64,000 bases of DNA from CAYVTD01 sp964454445 (GTDB lineage: Bacteria; Bacteroidota; Ignavibacteria; Kapaibacteriales; UBA2268), in assembly GCA_964454445.1 (NCBI GenBank), contig CAYVTD010000007.1, positions 12,932 to 76,931 of the forward strand, in the 5' to 3' direction. Positions 37,794 through 46,172 of the stretch are shown in pieces. How positions within the stretch are numbered: position 1 is the first letter of the stretch; each line of letters begins with the position of its first letter. A program made the position numbers and the translations under genes. The notes below the pieces were generated by a model. That model saw only the letters and a list, made by a program, of their open reading frames with translations, did not search any database and was not told the origin of the DNA.

Positions 37794-38037
37794 TTGATGA
37801 TTCTTTTTTGTTTAACAATATTATCCAGTTGAACAAAATTAGGCATATTTTGAATTTTTTTTTATGATAAAGAAAAGCGATATAATTAGAAATGTTGACC
37901 AATTTATTATTCTATTAACGGTGTAAATATAAACTTCATTGATATATAACAGCTTGCATTGATTACAATTATCTCTTGCTTTCATTACTTTTTCTATTAT
38001 TATTTTCCATTGAAATTTTCTTATCTCTGCAGCTAAA

Positions 38038-38053
38038 TGGCACAACTATTGTA
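38038..38053 (+). promoter_or_regulatory. Putative sigma-54 (-24/-12) promoter of the flagellar operon
   Basis: TGGCAC-N5-TTGTA lies 26 nt before the first gene of the flagellar operon. The GG and the G of the -12 box have the canonical spacing; only the -12 C is T. Intergenic position and spacing favour a real site. Confidence 0.6.
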
Positions 38054-38078
38054 ATTATGGTAGCGAAAGGAATCAATT

Positions 38079-38372
38079 ATGGACAATAAAGAACTAAAAA
38101 GAGCAATTTCGAAGTGGTATCAGGAAGATTCCAAATCGAATAATGCAGGATTGCACACAAGAGAGCAGGAAGCTAAATTGCTGATACAAAAAGCGTTGGA
38201 GTGTGGCGTTCCTGTCAGGGAAGACAAGGAACTCCTACGCCAACTGCTGCAAGAAAACTTCCTTAACACAATCCCGTCGGTGCTTTTCGGAGTAGCGGCG
38301 GAAACCCTTATGTATATCTACAAAATAGACTCGAAGTTCAAGGGAATGAAAAAAGGAGTAGCAAATGCTTAA
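38079..38372 (+). CDS. Small FlhB C-terminal-domain-like protein (export-switch family)
   Basis: 97 aa. Residues about 28-88 resemble the cytoplasmic domain of FlhB/YscU proteins: a helix AKLLIQKALECGVPVREDKELLRQLL, here in two parts, then NTIPSVLFGVAAETLMYIYKID. The pattern 'A-x-x-hydrophobic-GVPV-x-ED-x-x-L' is typical of the stand-alone FlhB-like proteins found in some flagellar operons (YlqH/FhlX type). The self-cleaving NPTH motif is absent, as in those homologues. It is the first gene behind the sigma-54-type site, has GAAAGG upstream, and overlaps flgF by 8 bp, indicating translational coupling. The role in export-substrate switching is inferred. Confidence 0.7.
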   Translation: MDNKELKRAISKWYQEDSKSNNAGLHTREQEAKLLIQKALECGVPVREDKELLRQLLQENFLNTIPSVLFGVAAETLMYIYKIDSKFKGMKKGVANA

Positions 38373-39147
38373 GGAGTTTTATACTGCGGCAATGGGTATG
38401 CTGCCACAACAAACCCGATTGGAAGTAATCGCAAACAATTTATCGAATGCCAACACAACAGGATTCAAGCGATCTTCGGTTTTTGAACGCTCACTTATCG
38501 ATGCAAGAGCTAATTTCTACGAAGTGCCAGGCGATGCAGAACAAGAAGATCCTCCCCATGGTTCTTATATCGATTTTTCGCAAGGTTCTTTCGAGCAGAC
38601 AAACAATCCATTGGATGTTGCCATTGACAGGAAAAATGGTTTTTTTGTGGTTCAAGATCCTGAAGGCAATGAATATTTGACCAAAAATGGACATTTCGAG
38701 CTATCACCAGATGGCAGAATTGCCTCAATGGACGGGAAAGTTTTGATGGGCGAAAATGGTCCTATCATAATCAGAGGCGATTTTTTTAGCGACAAAGAAT
38801 ATACAAACGACAAAACAGCAATGAGCATCAAAATAACAGAAAACGGCGAAGTTCACGTAAACGAACGCCCTGCCGGGGCTATATCTGTTATGGAAGTAGA
38901 AAATTTGGAATCACTTGAAAATGTTTCGAATTCCGATTTTATTATGACCAACAATACGATTGCCAAAGAAGTTAGCCGGGAAGATATTCTACTTCGTCAG
39001 GGCTGGCTCGAAAATTCAAATGTGGATATTGTAAAAGAAATGGTCAGTATGATTGAGCTTCAGAGGATGTTTGAATTGGGCAGCAAAGTGATAAAAACCA
39101 ACGACGACACTCTTGAACCTAGCATCCGGCTAGGAAGATTTCAATAG
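38365..39147 (+). CDS. flgF: Flagellar basal-body rod protein FlgF-type
   Basis: 260 aa. The N-terminal rod motif LEVIANNLSNANTTGFKR and the C-terminal motif WLENSNVDIVKEMVSMIELQRMFE are the paired helices of flagellar axial proteins. In between is the DGFFVVQDPEG-like segment (here KNGFFVVQDPEG). The protein forms part of the rod crossing the periplasm. It precedes flgG, as flgF does in most flagellar operons; FlgF versus another FlgG-like rod protein is judged from order and similarity. Confidence 0.9.
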   Translation: MLKEFYTAAMGMLPQQTRLEVIANNLSNANTTGFKRSSVFERSLIDARANFYEVPGDAEQEDPPHGSYIDFSQGSFEQTNNPLDVAIDRKNGFFVVQDPEGNEYLTKNGHFELSPDGRIASMDGKVLMGENGPIIIRGDFFSDKEYTNDKTAMSIKITENGEVHVNERPAGAISVMEVENLESLENVSNSDFIMTNNTIAKEVSREDILLRQGWLENSNVDIVKEMVSMIELQRMFELGSKVIKTNDDTLEPSIRLGRFQ

Positions 39148-39172
39148 TTGATAAGAAAGAAGGAATAGATAA

Positions 39173-39961
39173 ATGGATAAAACACTCAGAACGGCTTCCA
39201 CCGGGCTTTCGGCTCATCAACAATACATTGAGATTATTGCTAATAATCTCTCGAACGTAAATACTTCGGGCTTTAAAAAAGTTAGACCTGAATTCCAAGA
39301 TTTACTTTACGAAACACTTCGCCCAGCAGGAACGAACCGTCGACTCGACACAGAACCATTAAACGAAGTGCAAATCGGCTCGGGTACCGAGATGGTGGCT
39401 ACGTCAAAAATGTTCTCGCAAGGCGACATCCAACAAACAGGCAATCAAATGGATTTGGCTATCAATGGAGATGGATTTTTCATTATTCGCAAGCCCGACA
39501 ACAGCTATGCTTACACCCGTGATGGCTCTTTTCAACTCGATAGAAACGGCACAATCGTAACATCGCAAGGCTTTTCGCTTGAGCCCGGTTTTAGCATTCC
39601 CAATGATGCCATCGAGGTAAGGGTTTCGCGTGAAGGCGTTGTGTCTGTTTTGCTCGAAGGTGGTATCGAAGAGCAAACTTTGGGACAACTCGAATTAGCC
39701 CGATTTATTAATCCGACAGGCTTGCGCTCACTCGGCGATAATCTTTATTCTGAAACTCCAGCATCGGGACAAGCCATTTTCCAACAACCCGGCTCGAACA
39801 ATACTGGTGAAATAATACAATCGCATCTCGAAACATCGAACGTCGATATTGTCGAGGAAATGGTTAATATGATTACAGCACAAAGATCTTACGAAATCAA
39901 TTCGAAATCAGTGAGAACAGCAGATGAGGTTTTAAATACCGCTGTTAATCTAAAGCGTTAG
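39173..39961 (+). CDS. flgG: Flagellar distal-rod protein FlgG
   Basis: 262 aa, the standard FlgG length. LRTASTGLSAHQQYIEIIANNLSNVNTSGFKK (here in pieces) at the N-terminus, FQDLLYETLRPAG, the IQIGSGTEMVAT-like block, DLAINGDGFFII and SNVDIVEEMVNMITAQRSYEINSK at the C-terminus are all FlgG hallmarks. It builds the distal rod inside the P- and L-rings. AAGAAGGAA lies upstream of the ATG, and 25 nt separate it from flgF. Confidence 0.97.
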   Translation: MDKTLRTASTGLSAHQQYIEIIANNLSNVNTSGFKKVRPEFQDLLYETLRPAGTNRRLDTEPLNEVQIGSGTEMVATSKMFSQGDIQQTGNQMDLAINGDGFFIIRKPDNSYAYTRDGSFQLDRNGTIVTSQGFSLEPGFSIPNDAIEVRVSREGVVSVLLEGGIEEQTLGQLELARFINPTGLRSLGDNLYSETPASGQAIFQQPGSNNTGEIIQSHLETSNVDIVEEMVNMITAQRSYEINSKSVRTADEVLNTAVNLKR

Positions 39962-39985
39962 TATTAATAAGAAATAAAAATAGAA

Positions 39986-40690
39986 ATGCCTACTATAAAT
40001 AAATATAACAAAATTTTTATACTTGTATTGATACTGCTTGTAGCTAGTTCAATGCTTCAAGCACGTTCTTCTTTTTCTGGCGAGAGGTTAAGGGAAGCAA
40101 CCATAAACTACATTAAGGAATCTACAGAAGAAGATGTGGAAATCTCTATTTCCAAAACAATCGAAGATGTTACTTTCTCTCAAAACGGAGTTACAGCAAG
40201 ATTTAGTGGAGACAAGAATTTCCGCGGGACTGGATATGCTGCAATAGAATTTGTTCTCGACGACAAAGTTTTAAAAAGAATACAAATCCCCTGCAATGTA
40301 AAGTTCTTTGAGAACGTATCTGTTGCAACTCGTAACATTCAAAGGGGAGAAATTATTAGCGCTAACGATGTTGAATATCAAAGAAAAGATGTTACTTATT
40401 TTAATAATCGCATAGCAAGTAAAGAAGGGATAGTTGGAAGAGAGGCAAGAGTCAATATCCCCAGCAATAGCATTTTTACCGAGCTTGTCTTGAAAAAACA
40501 GGAAGTAATCAAGCGCGCCAGTAAAGTAGAAATAAGAGTCATATCAGGAGCAGTACAGATCACTGCAAATGGCACGGCAATGCAGGACGCAAGTGCCGGT
40601 GAGCAAGTCAGAGTTCGTCGAGACGGCACTCAGACAATTTTGACTGGAATAGCAGCCGAGGACGGCTCGGTTTTGATTAATTTGAGATAG
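39986..40690 (+). CDS. flgA: Flagellar P-ring assembly chaperone FlgA
   Basis: 234 aa with an N-terminal signal peptide (about 1-26). Residues about 110-232 form an SAF domain: TRNIQRGEIISANDVEYQRKDV, in two parts, then IVGREARVNIPSNSIFTELVLKK and a final VRVRRDGTQTILTG-type strand. FlgA is a periplasmic chaperone that helps FlgI assemble the P-ring. The repeat cluster at 40.72-40.97 kb separates it from flgH. Confidence 0.92.
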   Translation: MPTINKYNKIFILVLILLVASSMLQARSSFSGERLREATINYIKESTEEDVEISISKTIEDVTFSQNGVTARFSGDKNFRGTGYAAIEFVLDDKVLKRIQIPCNVKFFENVSVATRNIQRGEIISANDVEYQRKDVTYFNNRIASKEGIVGREARVNIPSNSIFTELVLKKQEVIKRASKVEIRVISGAVQITANGTAMQDASAGEQVRVRRDGTQTILTGIAAEDGSVLINLR

Positions 40691-40719
40691 GATATCCGGA
40701 AATTCAGGAAGAACTTATA

Positions 40720-40970
40720 TCCCCTCTACCCCCCTTGCAAGCAAGGGGGGTGATGAGATGGGAAAAATTGTATCCCCCCCTCCCCACTTGCAAGCAAGGG
40801 GGGGTGATGAGATGGGAAAAATTGTATCCCCCCCTCCCCACTTGCAAGCAAGGGGGGGTGATGAGATGGGAAAAATTGTATCCCCCTCTACCCCACTTGC
40901 AAGCAAGGGGGGGGAAAAAGAGGTTAATATTACTAGCCCCCCCTTATTTATAAGGGGGTCGGGGGGATAC
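40720..40970. repeat. Tandem 53-55-bp repeats with G/C-run hairpins between flgA and flgH
   Basis: The palindrome CTTGCAAG recurs at 40734, 40787, 40841 and 40896, giving a period of 53, 54 and 55 bp. It is flanked by C-runs and G-runs, so each copy folds into a hairpin. The spacer TGATGAGATGGGAAAAATTG is conserved between copies 1 to 4. A variant hairpin, CCCTTATTTATAAGGGGG, ends the block (40935-40970). The 323-bp gap holds no credible gene: the ORFs in it are repeat translations. Confidence 0.92.
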
Positions 40971-41013
40971 CCGAAATAAGAAAATTTTTTTGAATTTTAA
41001 TTGGGAATAAGAT

Positions 41014-41592
41014 ATGAAAAAAATAATCTTAATAATGTTAGGGATAATCTTTTTTTGTGGCACGGAAGCTGCTTATTCCCAATTTATTCAAAATAGCTCA
41101 AGATCTCTGTTCTCCGACGTAAAAGCGTTTCGGGAAGGAGATGCACTGATAGTATTAATATTGGAAGACACTCAGGCAGATGGCTCTTCTACCACTCAAG
41201 AATCACGAAACACCGATATTAGTGCGGGAGTCGGATTCAGTGCAGGAAGCAGCGGCACCGACATTGACGCTAATCTTGGCACTGGCAACAGTTTTAAAGG
41301 AAGCGGAAAGACTTCTCGCACCGAGAAAATACGCTCCCGACTAAGCGTTAGGGTCGTGGAAGTTGTTGATAATGGGAACTTAAGGATAGAAGGCACGAGA
41401 AGCACAAAAATCAACGGAGAAACTCAAAAAGTTAAAATTCAAGGCATTGTCCGACCTGTGGATATTTTGCCAGACAACTCTATTTATTCATACAGTATTC
41501 TCGATTTGACACTTACTATTGAAGGTGAAGGAACTATAACAGATACTAATCAACCAGGGCTAATAACAAAATTTTTAAGATTTTTATTCTAA
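41014..41592 (+). CDS. flgH: Flagellar L-ring protein FlgH
   Basis: 192 aa with an N-terminal signal peptide ending near AAYS (residue 22). FlgH blocks are SLFSDVKAFREGDALIVLI, LGTGNSFKGSGKTSR, the strand LSVRVVEVVDNGNLRIEG, and GIVRPVDILPDNSIYS. The protein forms the L-ring bushing in the outer membrane. Classical FlgH is a lipoprotein; the only N-terminal Cys here (residue 16, in FFCG) lacks a good lipobox. That suggests a non-lipidated variant. It is shorter than the roughly 230 aa E. coli protein. Confidence 0.93.
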   Translation: MKKIILIMLGIIFFCGTEAAYSQFIQNSSRSLFSDVKAFREGDALIVLILEDTQADGSSTTQESRNTDISAGVGFSAGSSGTDIDANLGTGNSFKGSGKTSRTEKIRSRLSVRVVEVVDNGNLRIEGTRSTKINGETQKVKIQGIVRPVDILPDNSIYSYSILDLTLTIEGEGTITDTNQPGLITKFLRFLF

Positions 41593-41606
41593 TTTCCGGA
41601 TTAAAA

Positions 41607-42794
41607 ATGACAAAGAAATATCTTCATATTATCTATACGATAAGACATAAATATAATTTAATTCATATATTTAAGGAAAAAGAAAACTTAATCTTTAAAA
41701 ATATATTTATTGTAATATTCTTCTTTCTAATTCTTGCAAATCCCCTGTTTTCAGCCCGCATCAAAGACATTGCAACGATTGATGGTGTAAGCGGTGTGCA
41801 AGCAATTGGTTACGGGCTTGTTAGCGGACTTAACAACACAGGCGACAACCAACAATCGACCTTTACAGTTCAATCTGTAAAAAATATGCTAAAGCGCTTT
41901 GGCTTGACTGTGCCTGAAACAAATCCAAGGATCCGTAATGTAGCAGCAGTGATGATATCTGCTAATATACAAACCTTTGCAAAGAAAGGGGCAAAAATTG
42001 ACGTTACTGTATCTTCAATTGGCGATGCAAGGAGCTTGCAAGGTGGTGTCTTGATAATGTCGCCCTTATCGCTTTCTGATGGTAGTGTTGTTGGAATGGC
42101 GCAAGGGGCAGTTTCCGTAGGAGGTTATGATTATCAATCGCTTGGCTCGCGAGTTGGACGGAATTTTGTAACAACAGGAAGAGTGCCAGGCGGCTTGATT
42201 TTAGAAACAAACATCGAAGGTCAATTTGTCCAAAACGAACAACTTAGCATATCGTTGCGAGACCCGGATTTTACGACTGCTTCAAATATGGCAAATATTA
42301 TAAACACTGCTCTCGGAGTAGCTAATGCGGCTATACCAATAGATGCAGCAACGGTGCAATACACTTTTCCCCAGGGATCGACACCTCAACAAAGAATGGC
42401 GTTGATTGCACAGATTGAATCGCTTAATATACAAGGAGATCCATCGGCAAGAGTGGTAATTAACGAAAGAACGGGCACAGTGGTCGTTGGAGGAAATGTT
42501 CAACTGTTGCCGGCTGTTGTGGCTCATGGTGGTTTGGAGATACAGATTCAGAAACAGATAATCATTCCACAGCCAGCTCCTTTTACAATCAGACCTCCTC
42601 ACCCTGTCGAAACGGCAGCTCTATCAACTTCTGAACAAACAAATCAACCTGTTGCTCTTGATGTTGCCGGAGCAACTGTCCAAGATATGGCTGCTGCCCT
42701 GACAGCTTTAAAAGTATCTCCAAGAGATTTGATTGCAATTTTTCAGGCTTTAAAAGAATCCGGCTCATTACAAGGAGAGTTAATTATTCAATAG
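41607..42794 (+). CDS. flgI: Flagellar P-ring protein FlgI
   Basis: 395 aa. An unusually long polar N-terminus (about 30 residues, no internal start codon) precedes a signal peptide ending near LFSA (residues about 33-50). The mature part matches FlgI: ARIKDIATIDGVSGVQAIGYGLVSGL, TFTVQSVKNMLKRFG, AAVMISANIQTFAKKGAKIDVTVSSIGDA, VVINERTGTVVVGGNV and a final LTALKVSPRDLIAIFQALKESGSL. FlgI forms the periplasmic P-ring. It starts 14 nt after flgH. Confidence 0.96.
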   Translation: MTKKYLHIIYTIRHKYNLIHIFKEKENLIFKNIFIVIFFFLILANPLFSARIKDIATIDGVSGVQAIGYGLVSGLNNTGDNQQSTFTVQSVKNMLKRFGLTVPETNPRIRNVAAVMISANIQTFAKKGAKIDVTVSSIGDARSLQGGVLIMSPLSLSDGSVVGMAQGAVSVGGYDYQSLGSRVGRNFVTTGRVPGGLILETNIEGQFVQNEQLSISLRDPDFTTASNMANIINTALGVANAAIPIDAATVQYTFPQGSTPQQRMALIAQIESLNIQGDPSARVVINERTGTVVVGGNVQLLPAVVAHGGLEIQIQKQIIIPQPAPFTIRPPHPVETAALSTSEQTNQPVALDVAGATVQDMAAALTALKVSPRDLIAIFQALKESGSLQGELIIQ

Positions 42795-42848
42795 ATTATA
42801 TAATTATAATAAATATGAAATCTGCTATTTAAAATTATTTTAGAAAAT

Positions 42849-43769
42849 ATGGATACTAATCTAAATATTAACGAAAATATCGATACTTCTTCATTGATAC
42901 AAGGAACATTGAGGAAAATTTCGAGTATGGCTGCTCTTAATGGACAAAGTTCCGTTATTGACCAAAGCCAAAAGGCAGGTTTTGAGGCAGCAGCCCGAGG
43001 ATTTGAATCTTTATTTGTCCATACGCTCATCAAAGAAATGAAAAACGCTATGTTGGGCGATGACGAAGAAAACAAAGATTTGCAATTTGGCGCAAACACT
43101 TTGCAGGGCTATACGGATTTGCTGTTTGCTGACCATATATCCAAAATCGGCAAAGGCATAGGAATAGCTTCTATGCTTTACAAGCAAATGACCGGCGAAG
43201 AATTGCCCACTATTACAGAAAGAAATCCTTCCTTTAATATTCCAATTTCTCCATATACAAAGCCGGAAGCAGAAGATATTTCAACTGGTTACAAAAAACA
43301 GATGAAGACAATAAACGATGTTCAACCGACTATTCTTACTTCCGATAGTTTTCTTGAAAGAATGCAAAGTCGCCTTGCAAACTATGATGATATTACACGC
43401 GAGGCATCAAGAAAATATAATATACCTGAAGAATTAATCAAAGCTGTTATAACGGTAGAATCGGCAGGCAAGCCAGATGCAAAATCATCTGCCGGTGCCA
43501 AGGGTTTAATGCAATTGATGGACGGAACTGCTAAAGACCTCGGAGTGGGAAATTCTTATGATCCTTATCAAAATATTATGGGCGGAGCCAAGTATTTGAG
43601 GCAGATGCTCGATAAATTCCAGGGTGATGTTAATGTCGCTTTGGCTGCTTACAACGCTGGACCTGGTAATGTTGAAAAATATGGTGGCATACCTCCATTT
43701 TCAGAGACTCAGTCTTACGTAAAAAAGGTTGGAAAATACCATGAGATTTATCAAAACAATATGGCATAG
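42849..43769 (+). CDS. flgJ: FlgJ-type rod-binding protein fused to lytic transglycosylase domain
   Basis: 306 aa without a clear signal peptide. Residues about 45-120 are a rod-binding domain (AARGFESLFVHTLIKEMKNAM, in part, then YTDLLFADHISK). Residues about 175-305 are a soluble lytic transglycosylase (SLT/GEWL-like) domain: catalytic Glu204 in VITVESAG, SSAGAKGLMQLM and NVALAAYNAGPGNVEKYGG. Enterobacterial FlgJ instead carries a glucosaminidase domain, so the enzyme module differs. It probably opens peptidoglycan for the growing rod. It follows flgI by 54 nt. Confidence 0.93.
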   Translation: MDTNLNINENIDTSSLIQGTLRKISSMAALNGQSSVIDQSQKAGFEAAARGFESLFVHTLIKEMKNAMLGDDEENKDLQFGANTLQGYTDLLFADHISKIGKGIGIASMLYKQMTGEELPTITERNPSFNIPISPYTKPEAEDISTGYKKQMKTINDVQPTILTSDSFLERMQSRLANYDDITREASRKYNIPEELIKAVITVESAGKPDAKSSAGAKGLMQLMDGTAKDLGVGNSYDPYQNIMGGAKYLRQMLDKFQGDVNVALAAYNAGPGNVEKYGGIPPFSETQSYVKKVGKYHEIYQNNMA

Positions 43770-43801
43770 TTTTTTCTTTTATTCGAGTATGAGGTAAAAT
43801 T

Positions 43802-44242
43802 ATGCTTGAAAAACTTTTTACATATTTGAAAAAAGAGCAAGAGTTTATTGATGAATTAATAGAACTTGCAAAAAAACAACAAAGGGCTCTTATCAGCTCC
43901 GATATGGGTTTGCTCGAAGAAGTTACCCGATATCAAGAGGCGCTTGCGAAAGGCTTGCAAACTGCAGAAAACCAAAGAATTAAATACCTTACTGCTACAT
44001 TGGGTATTTCCAACTCCGAAGCACTATCACTCAAACTTTCCTCTTTGAAATCGGAAGCAACGTCAGCAGAAGAACTCGAAAGAATAAGGCTTTTTAGAAA
44101 TGAAATGAAAGAAAAAATGGAGAAATTCCATGAAATGAATATTACAAACAGAATGCTTACAAATCGGGCAATGAGTAATGTAAGGGAAATCCTTGCTTTA
44201 TTTTCGCGTGGAGGTCGAAAAGTTTGTAATGTAAGGGTTTAG
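43802..44242 (+). CDS. flgN: FlgN-like flagellar export chaperone
   Basis: 146 aa and almost wholly helical: FlgN family size and charge pattern (LEKLFTYLKKEQEFIDELIELAKKQQ in parts, then a second helix with EEVTRYQEALAKGLQTAENQR). FlgN binds FlgK and FlgL before their export, and both follow downstream. The C-terminal helix MSNVREILALFSRG matches the FlgK-binding end. Assignment rests on helical profile and position. Confidence 0.72.
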   Translation: MLEKLFTYLKKEQEFIDELIELAKKQQRALISSDMGLLEEVTRYQEALAKGLQTAENQRIKYLTATLGISNSEALSLKLSSLKSEATSAEELERIRLFRNEMKEKMEKFHEMNITNRMLTNRAMSNVREILALFSRGGRKVCNVRV

Positions 44243-44321
44243 AACTAAAATGCGAATTTTTTTTATATGAGAACATAAAAAATTGGATATCATCAATAAC
44301 AAAGAATCATTGGGGGAAACA

Positions 44322-44696
44322 ATGAAAATGAATACTTTGCCAAATGGGAAATCTGAACTTATCTTAAAGACAGAGGAACTGAAAAATTCTCTTCTGTCAT
44401 TGAGTCAAGGATTACCTAAAACGCAATTTTTAAGAATTAGCGACGGCTTAAAACAAACTGCTATGGATATGCCGTATAAAATCGAAGATCTTTTTAAAAA
44501 AGACAGGAAAATCGATTACATTCGCTCATTCATCAAAGTAAGCAGTTCATTAGAGGAATGTAAAGTGTATCTAAATCTCGTTCAAAAATTGAAATTTGGC
44601 GATACTAAAGACCTGATTGATATGATTGAAGACATTAACTATCAGATATCACAAGGCTATAGTAGATACTTAACCAATGTTGAAGACGCAAATTAA
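44322..44696 (+). CDS. Four-helix-bundle protein (S23/Avd-like) in the flagellar operon
   Basis: 124 aa from the ATG at 44322, which has GGGGGAA at the right distance; an upstream TTG at 44283 would add 13 residues and lacks a site. The helix pattern (LILKTEELKNSLLSLSQGLP, LRISDGLKQTAMDMPYKIED, YIRSFIKVSSSLEECKVYL, LIDMIEDINYQISQ) resembles the small four-helix bundle family around 23S-intervening-sequence and Avd proteins. It sits between flgN and flgK where many operons carry flgM. It has no evident export tail and could be an adaptor or an operon-specific regulator; function is unknown. Confidence 0.65.
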   Translation: MKMNTLPNGKSELILKTEELKNSLLSLSQGLPKTQFLRISDGLKQTAMDMPYKIEDLFKKDRKIDYIRSFIKVSSSLEECKVYLNLVQKLKFGDTKDLIDMIEDINYQISQGYSRYLTNVEDAN

Positions 44697-44705
44697 GGAA
44701 AGATT

Positions 44706-46154
44706 ATGTCGGAGCTATCGACCCTGCAAATTAGCAAGATGGGTCTTCTGGCGCAGAAATTTGGGCTTGACGTAACAAGTAATAATATTGCAAACGTCAA
44801 TACTCCGGGATATTCACGTCGAGATGCCATCATAACAGAAGCTGATCCCCTGCTAAAAGACGGCAGTTTTCTTGGTATGGGAGCTGCGGCGGCGGCTTTG
44901 AAAACTTTCAGGGAAGAGTTTTACGATTCCGAGCTTCGAAACAACTTAGGGAGATTTTCTTCCTTTTCGAGCGATGACCAAATCCTTACTCGATTGGAGG
45001 CGATTCTTGCCGAGCCATCAGAAAACGGTCTGGGCGATTTAACAGCTAATTTCTTCAACGCTTTCGAGAATGTCTCGCTCAATCCTGAAAGTGTTGCTCA
45101 CAGGGATACACTTCTTTCTGTTTCCGGATCGTTGATAGACAGATTTCATTTCCTTTCGCAGCAACTGACCGATATGAGAAGAGATATTGGGACAAATATC
45201 GAGTTGAACGCCGATAAAGCAAACAAATTAATTTCAGAAATTGCTGGTTTGAATAAAAATATCGCTCAAGCTAGCGTTTCTGCTTCAAAATCGCAGGGCG
45301 TGCAAAGTTATATTGACGAAAGGGAGAATAAGCTCGAAGAACTTGCTTCTTTGGTTGGTATTAGCATTAGTGATGGCAAATTTGGCACTGTCAATGTTTT
45401 TTTGAATGGTATTAATCTAATAACTGGGTCAGATTATTCGAAAATAAAAACCAACGAAACGATAAATTCTGTTACCGGCGAGCGAACTATTAACCTTTTG
45501 CAAACAGATATAAAAGACAATGCCATTGGCTCTCTTACTCCTCAAAGTGGAGAAATCGCCAGCCAATTAAAGCATTATAATATTACGCTCGACGATGCAG
45601 ATTCAAGCAACGGCTTTTCGGTTCTAACAAAATTAAATGATTTTGCTGATGCTATTGTTCAAAATGTAAATAATCTTACAATTAATGGCTTTGGATTGGA
45701 CGACAACGGACCAAATCCGCCAGGAAGAAGCTTTTTCGAGCCATCTGTCGGCAAGGCAACGGCTTTCAATATTGAGATTAACAAGGAAATTTTGCAGGAT
45801 TCGCGGAAAATACCGCTATCTTCGGCTGCTAATGAACCCGGGAATAACTCTGTTGCCCTTTTAATTTCAAGAATTGCACAAAACAAATCATTTCTTGATG
45901 ACCTTACGCCTTCTGAATTTTACAACGGACTTATCTCCCGACTTGGTTCCACGAGCAAAGAAGCTCTAAATGGCTTGAACAACACAAAGCTGATCAACGA
46001 GCAGCTCCACAACCAACGCGATGCCATTTCCGGTGTCAATCTTGACGAAGAAGCTGTTAATCTTATCCGTTTTCAAAAGGCTTATGAAGCATCTTCGAGG
46101 GTGATGGCAACGATGAACCAGATGCTTTCTACTTTGGTCAATCTTGGTAAGTAA
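44706..46154 (+). CDS. flgK: Flagellar hook-associated protein 1 FlgK
   Basis: 482 aa. The N-terminal axial motif is FGLDVTSNNIANVNTPGYSR and the C-terminal one ISGVNLDEEAVNLIRFQKAYEASSRVM (two parts). Between them lies a variable D-domain region that probably contains the D2 loop. FlgK is the first hook-filament junction protein. GAAAGATT lies before the ATG, and 10 nt separate it from the four-helix-bundle gene. Confidence 0.96.
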   Translation: MSELSTLQISKMGLLAQKFGLDVTSNNIANVNTPGYSRRDAIITEADPLLKDGSFLGMGAAAAALKTFREEFYDSELRNNLGRFSSFSSDDQILTRLEAILAEPSENGLGDLTANFFNAFENVSLNPESVAHRDTLLSVSGSLIDRFHFLSQQLTDMRRDIGTNIELNADKANKLISEIAGLNKNIAQASVSASKSQGVQSYIDERENKLEELASLVGISISDGKFGTVNVFLNGINLITGSDYSKIKTNETINSVTGERTINLLQTDIKDNAIGSLTPQSGEIASQLKHYNITLDDADSSNGFSVLTKLNDFADAIVQNVNNLTINGFGLDDNGPNPPGRSFFEPSVGKATAFNIEINKEILQDSRKIPLSSAANEPGNNSVALLISRIAQNKSFLDDLTPSEFYNGLISRLGSTSKEALNGLNNTKLINEQLHNQRDAISGVNLDEEAVNLIRFQKAYEASSRVMATMNQMLSTLVNLGK

Positions 46155-46172
46155 TATTATTCAGGGACAACT

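Noticed and set aside
37839..38045. 68-aa minus-strand ORF between the ubiquitin-like gene and the flagellar operon
   Set aside because: No ribosome site, no family pattern, and it overlaps the predicted sigma-54 site in the leader of the flagellar operon. A chance ORF in AT-rich DNA is more likely.
40720..40970. Possible CRISPR array
   Set aside because: The spacers between the palindromes are themselves near-identical and the units are contiguous tandem repeats; there is no cas gene nearby.
40715..40979. ORFs of 63-73 aa on both strands with repeated SPPLACKWGGG or PLPTCKQGG-type motifs
   Set aside because: They are translations of the tandem 53-55-bp hairpin repeat and exist in several frames at once; no start site or protein family supports them.
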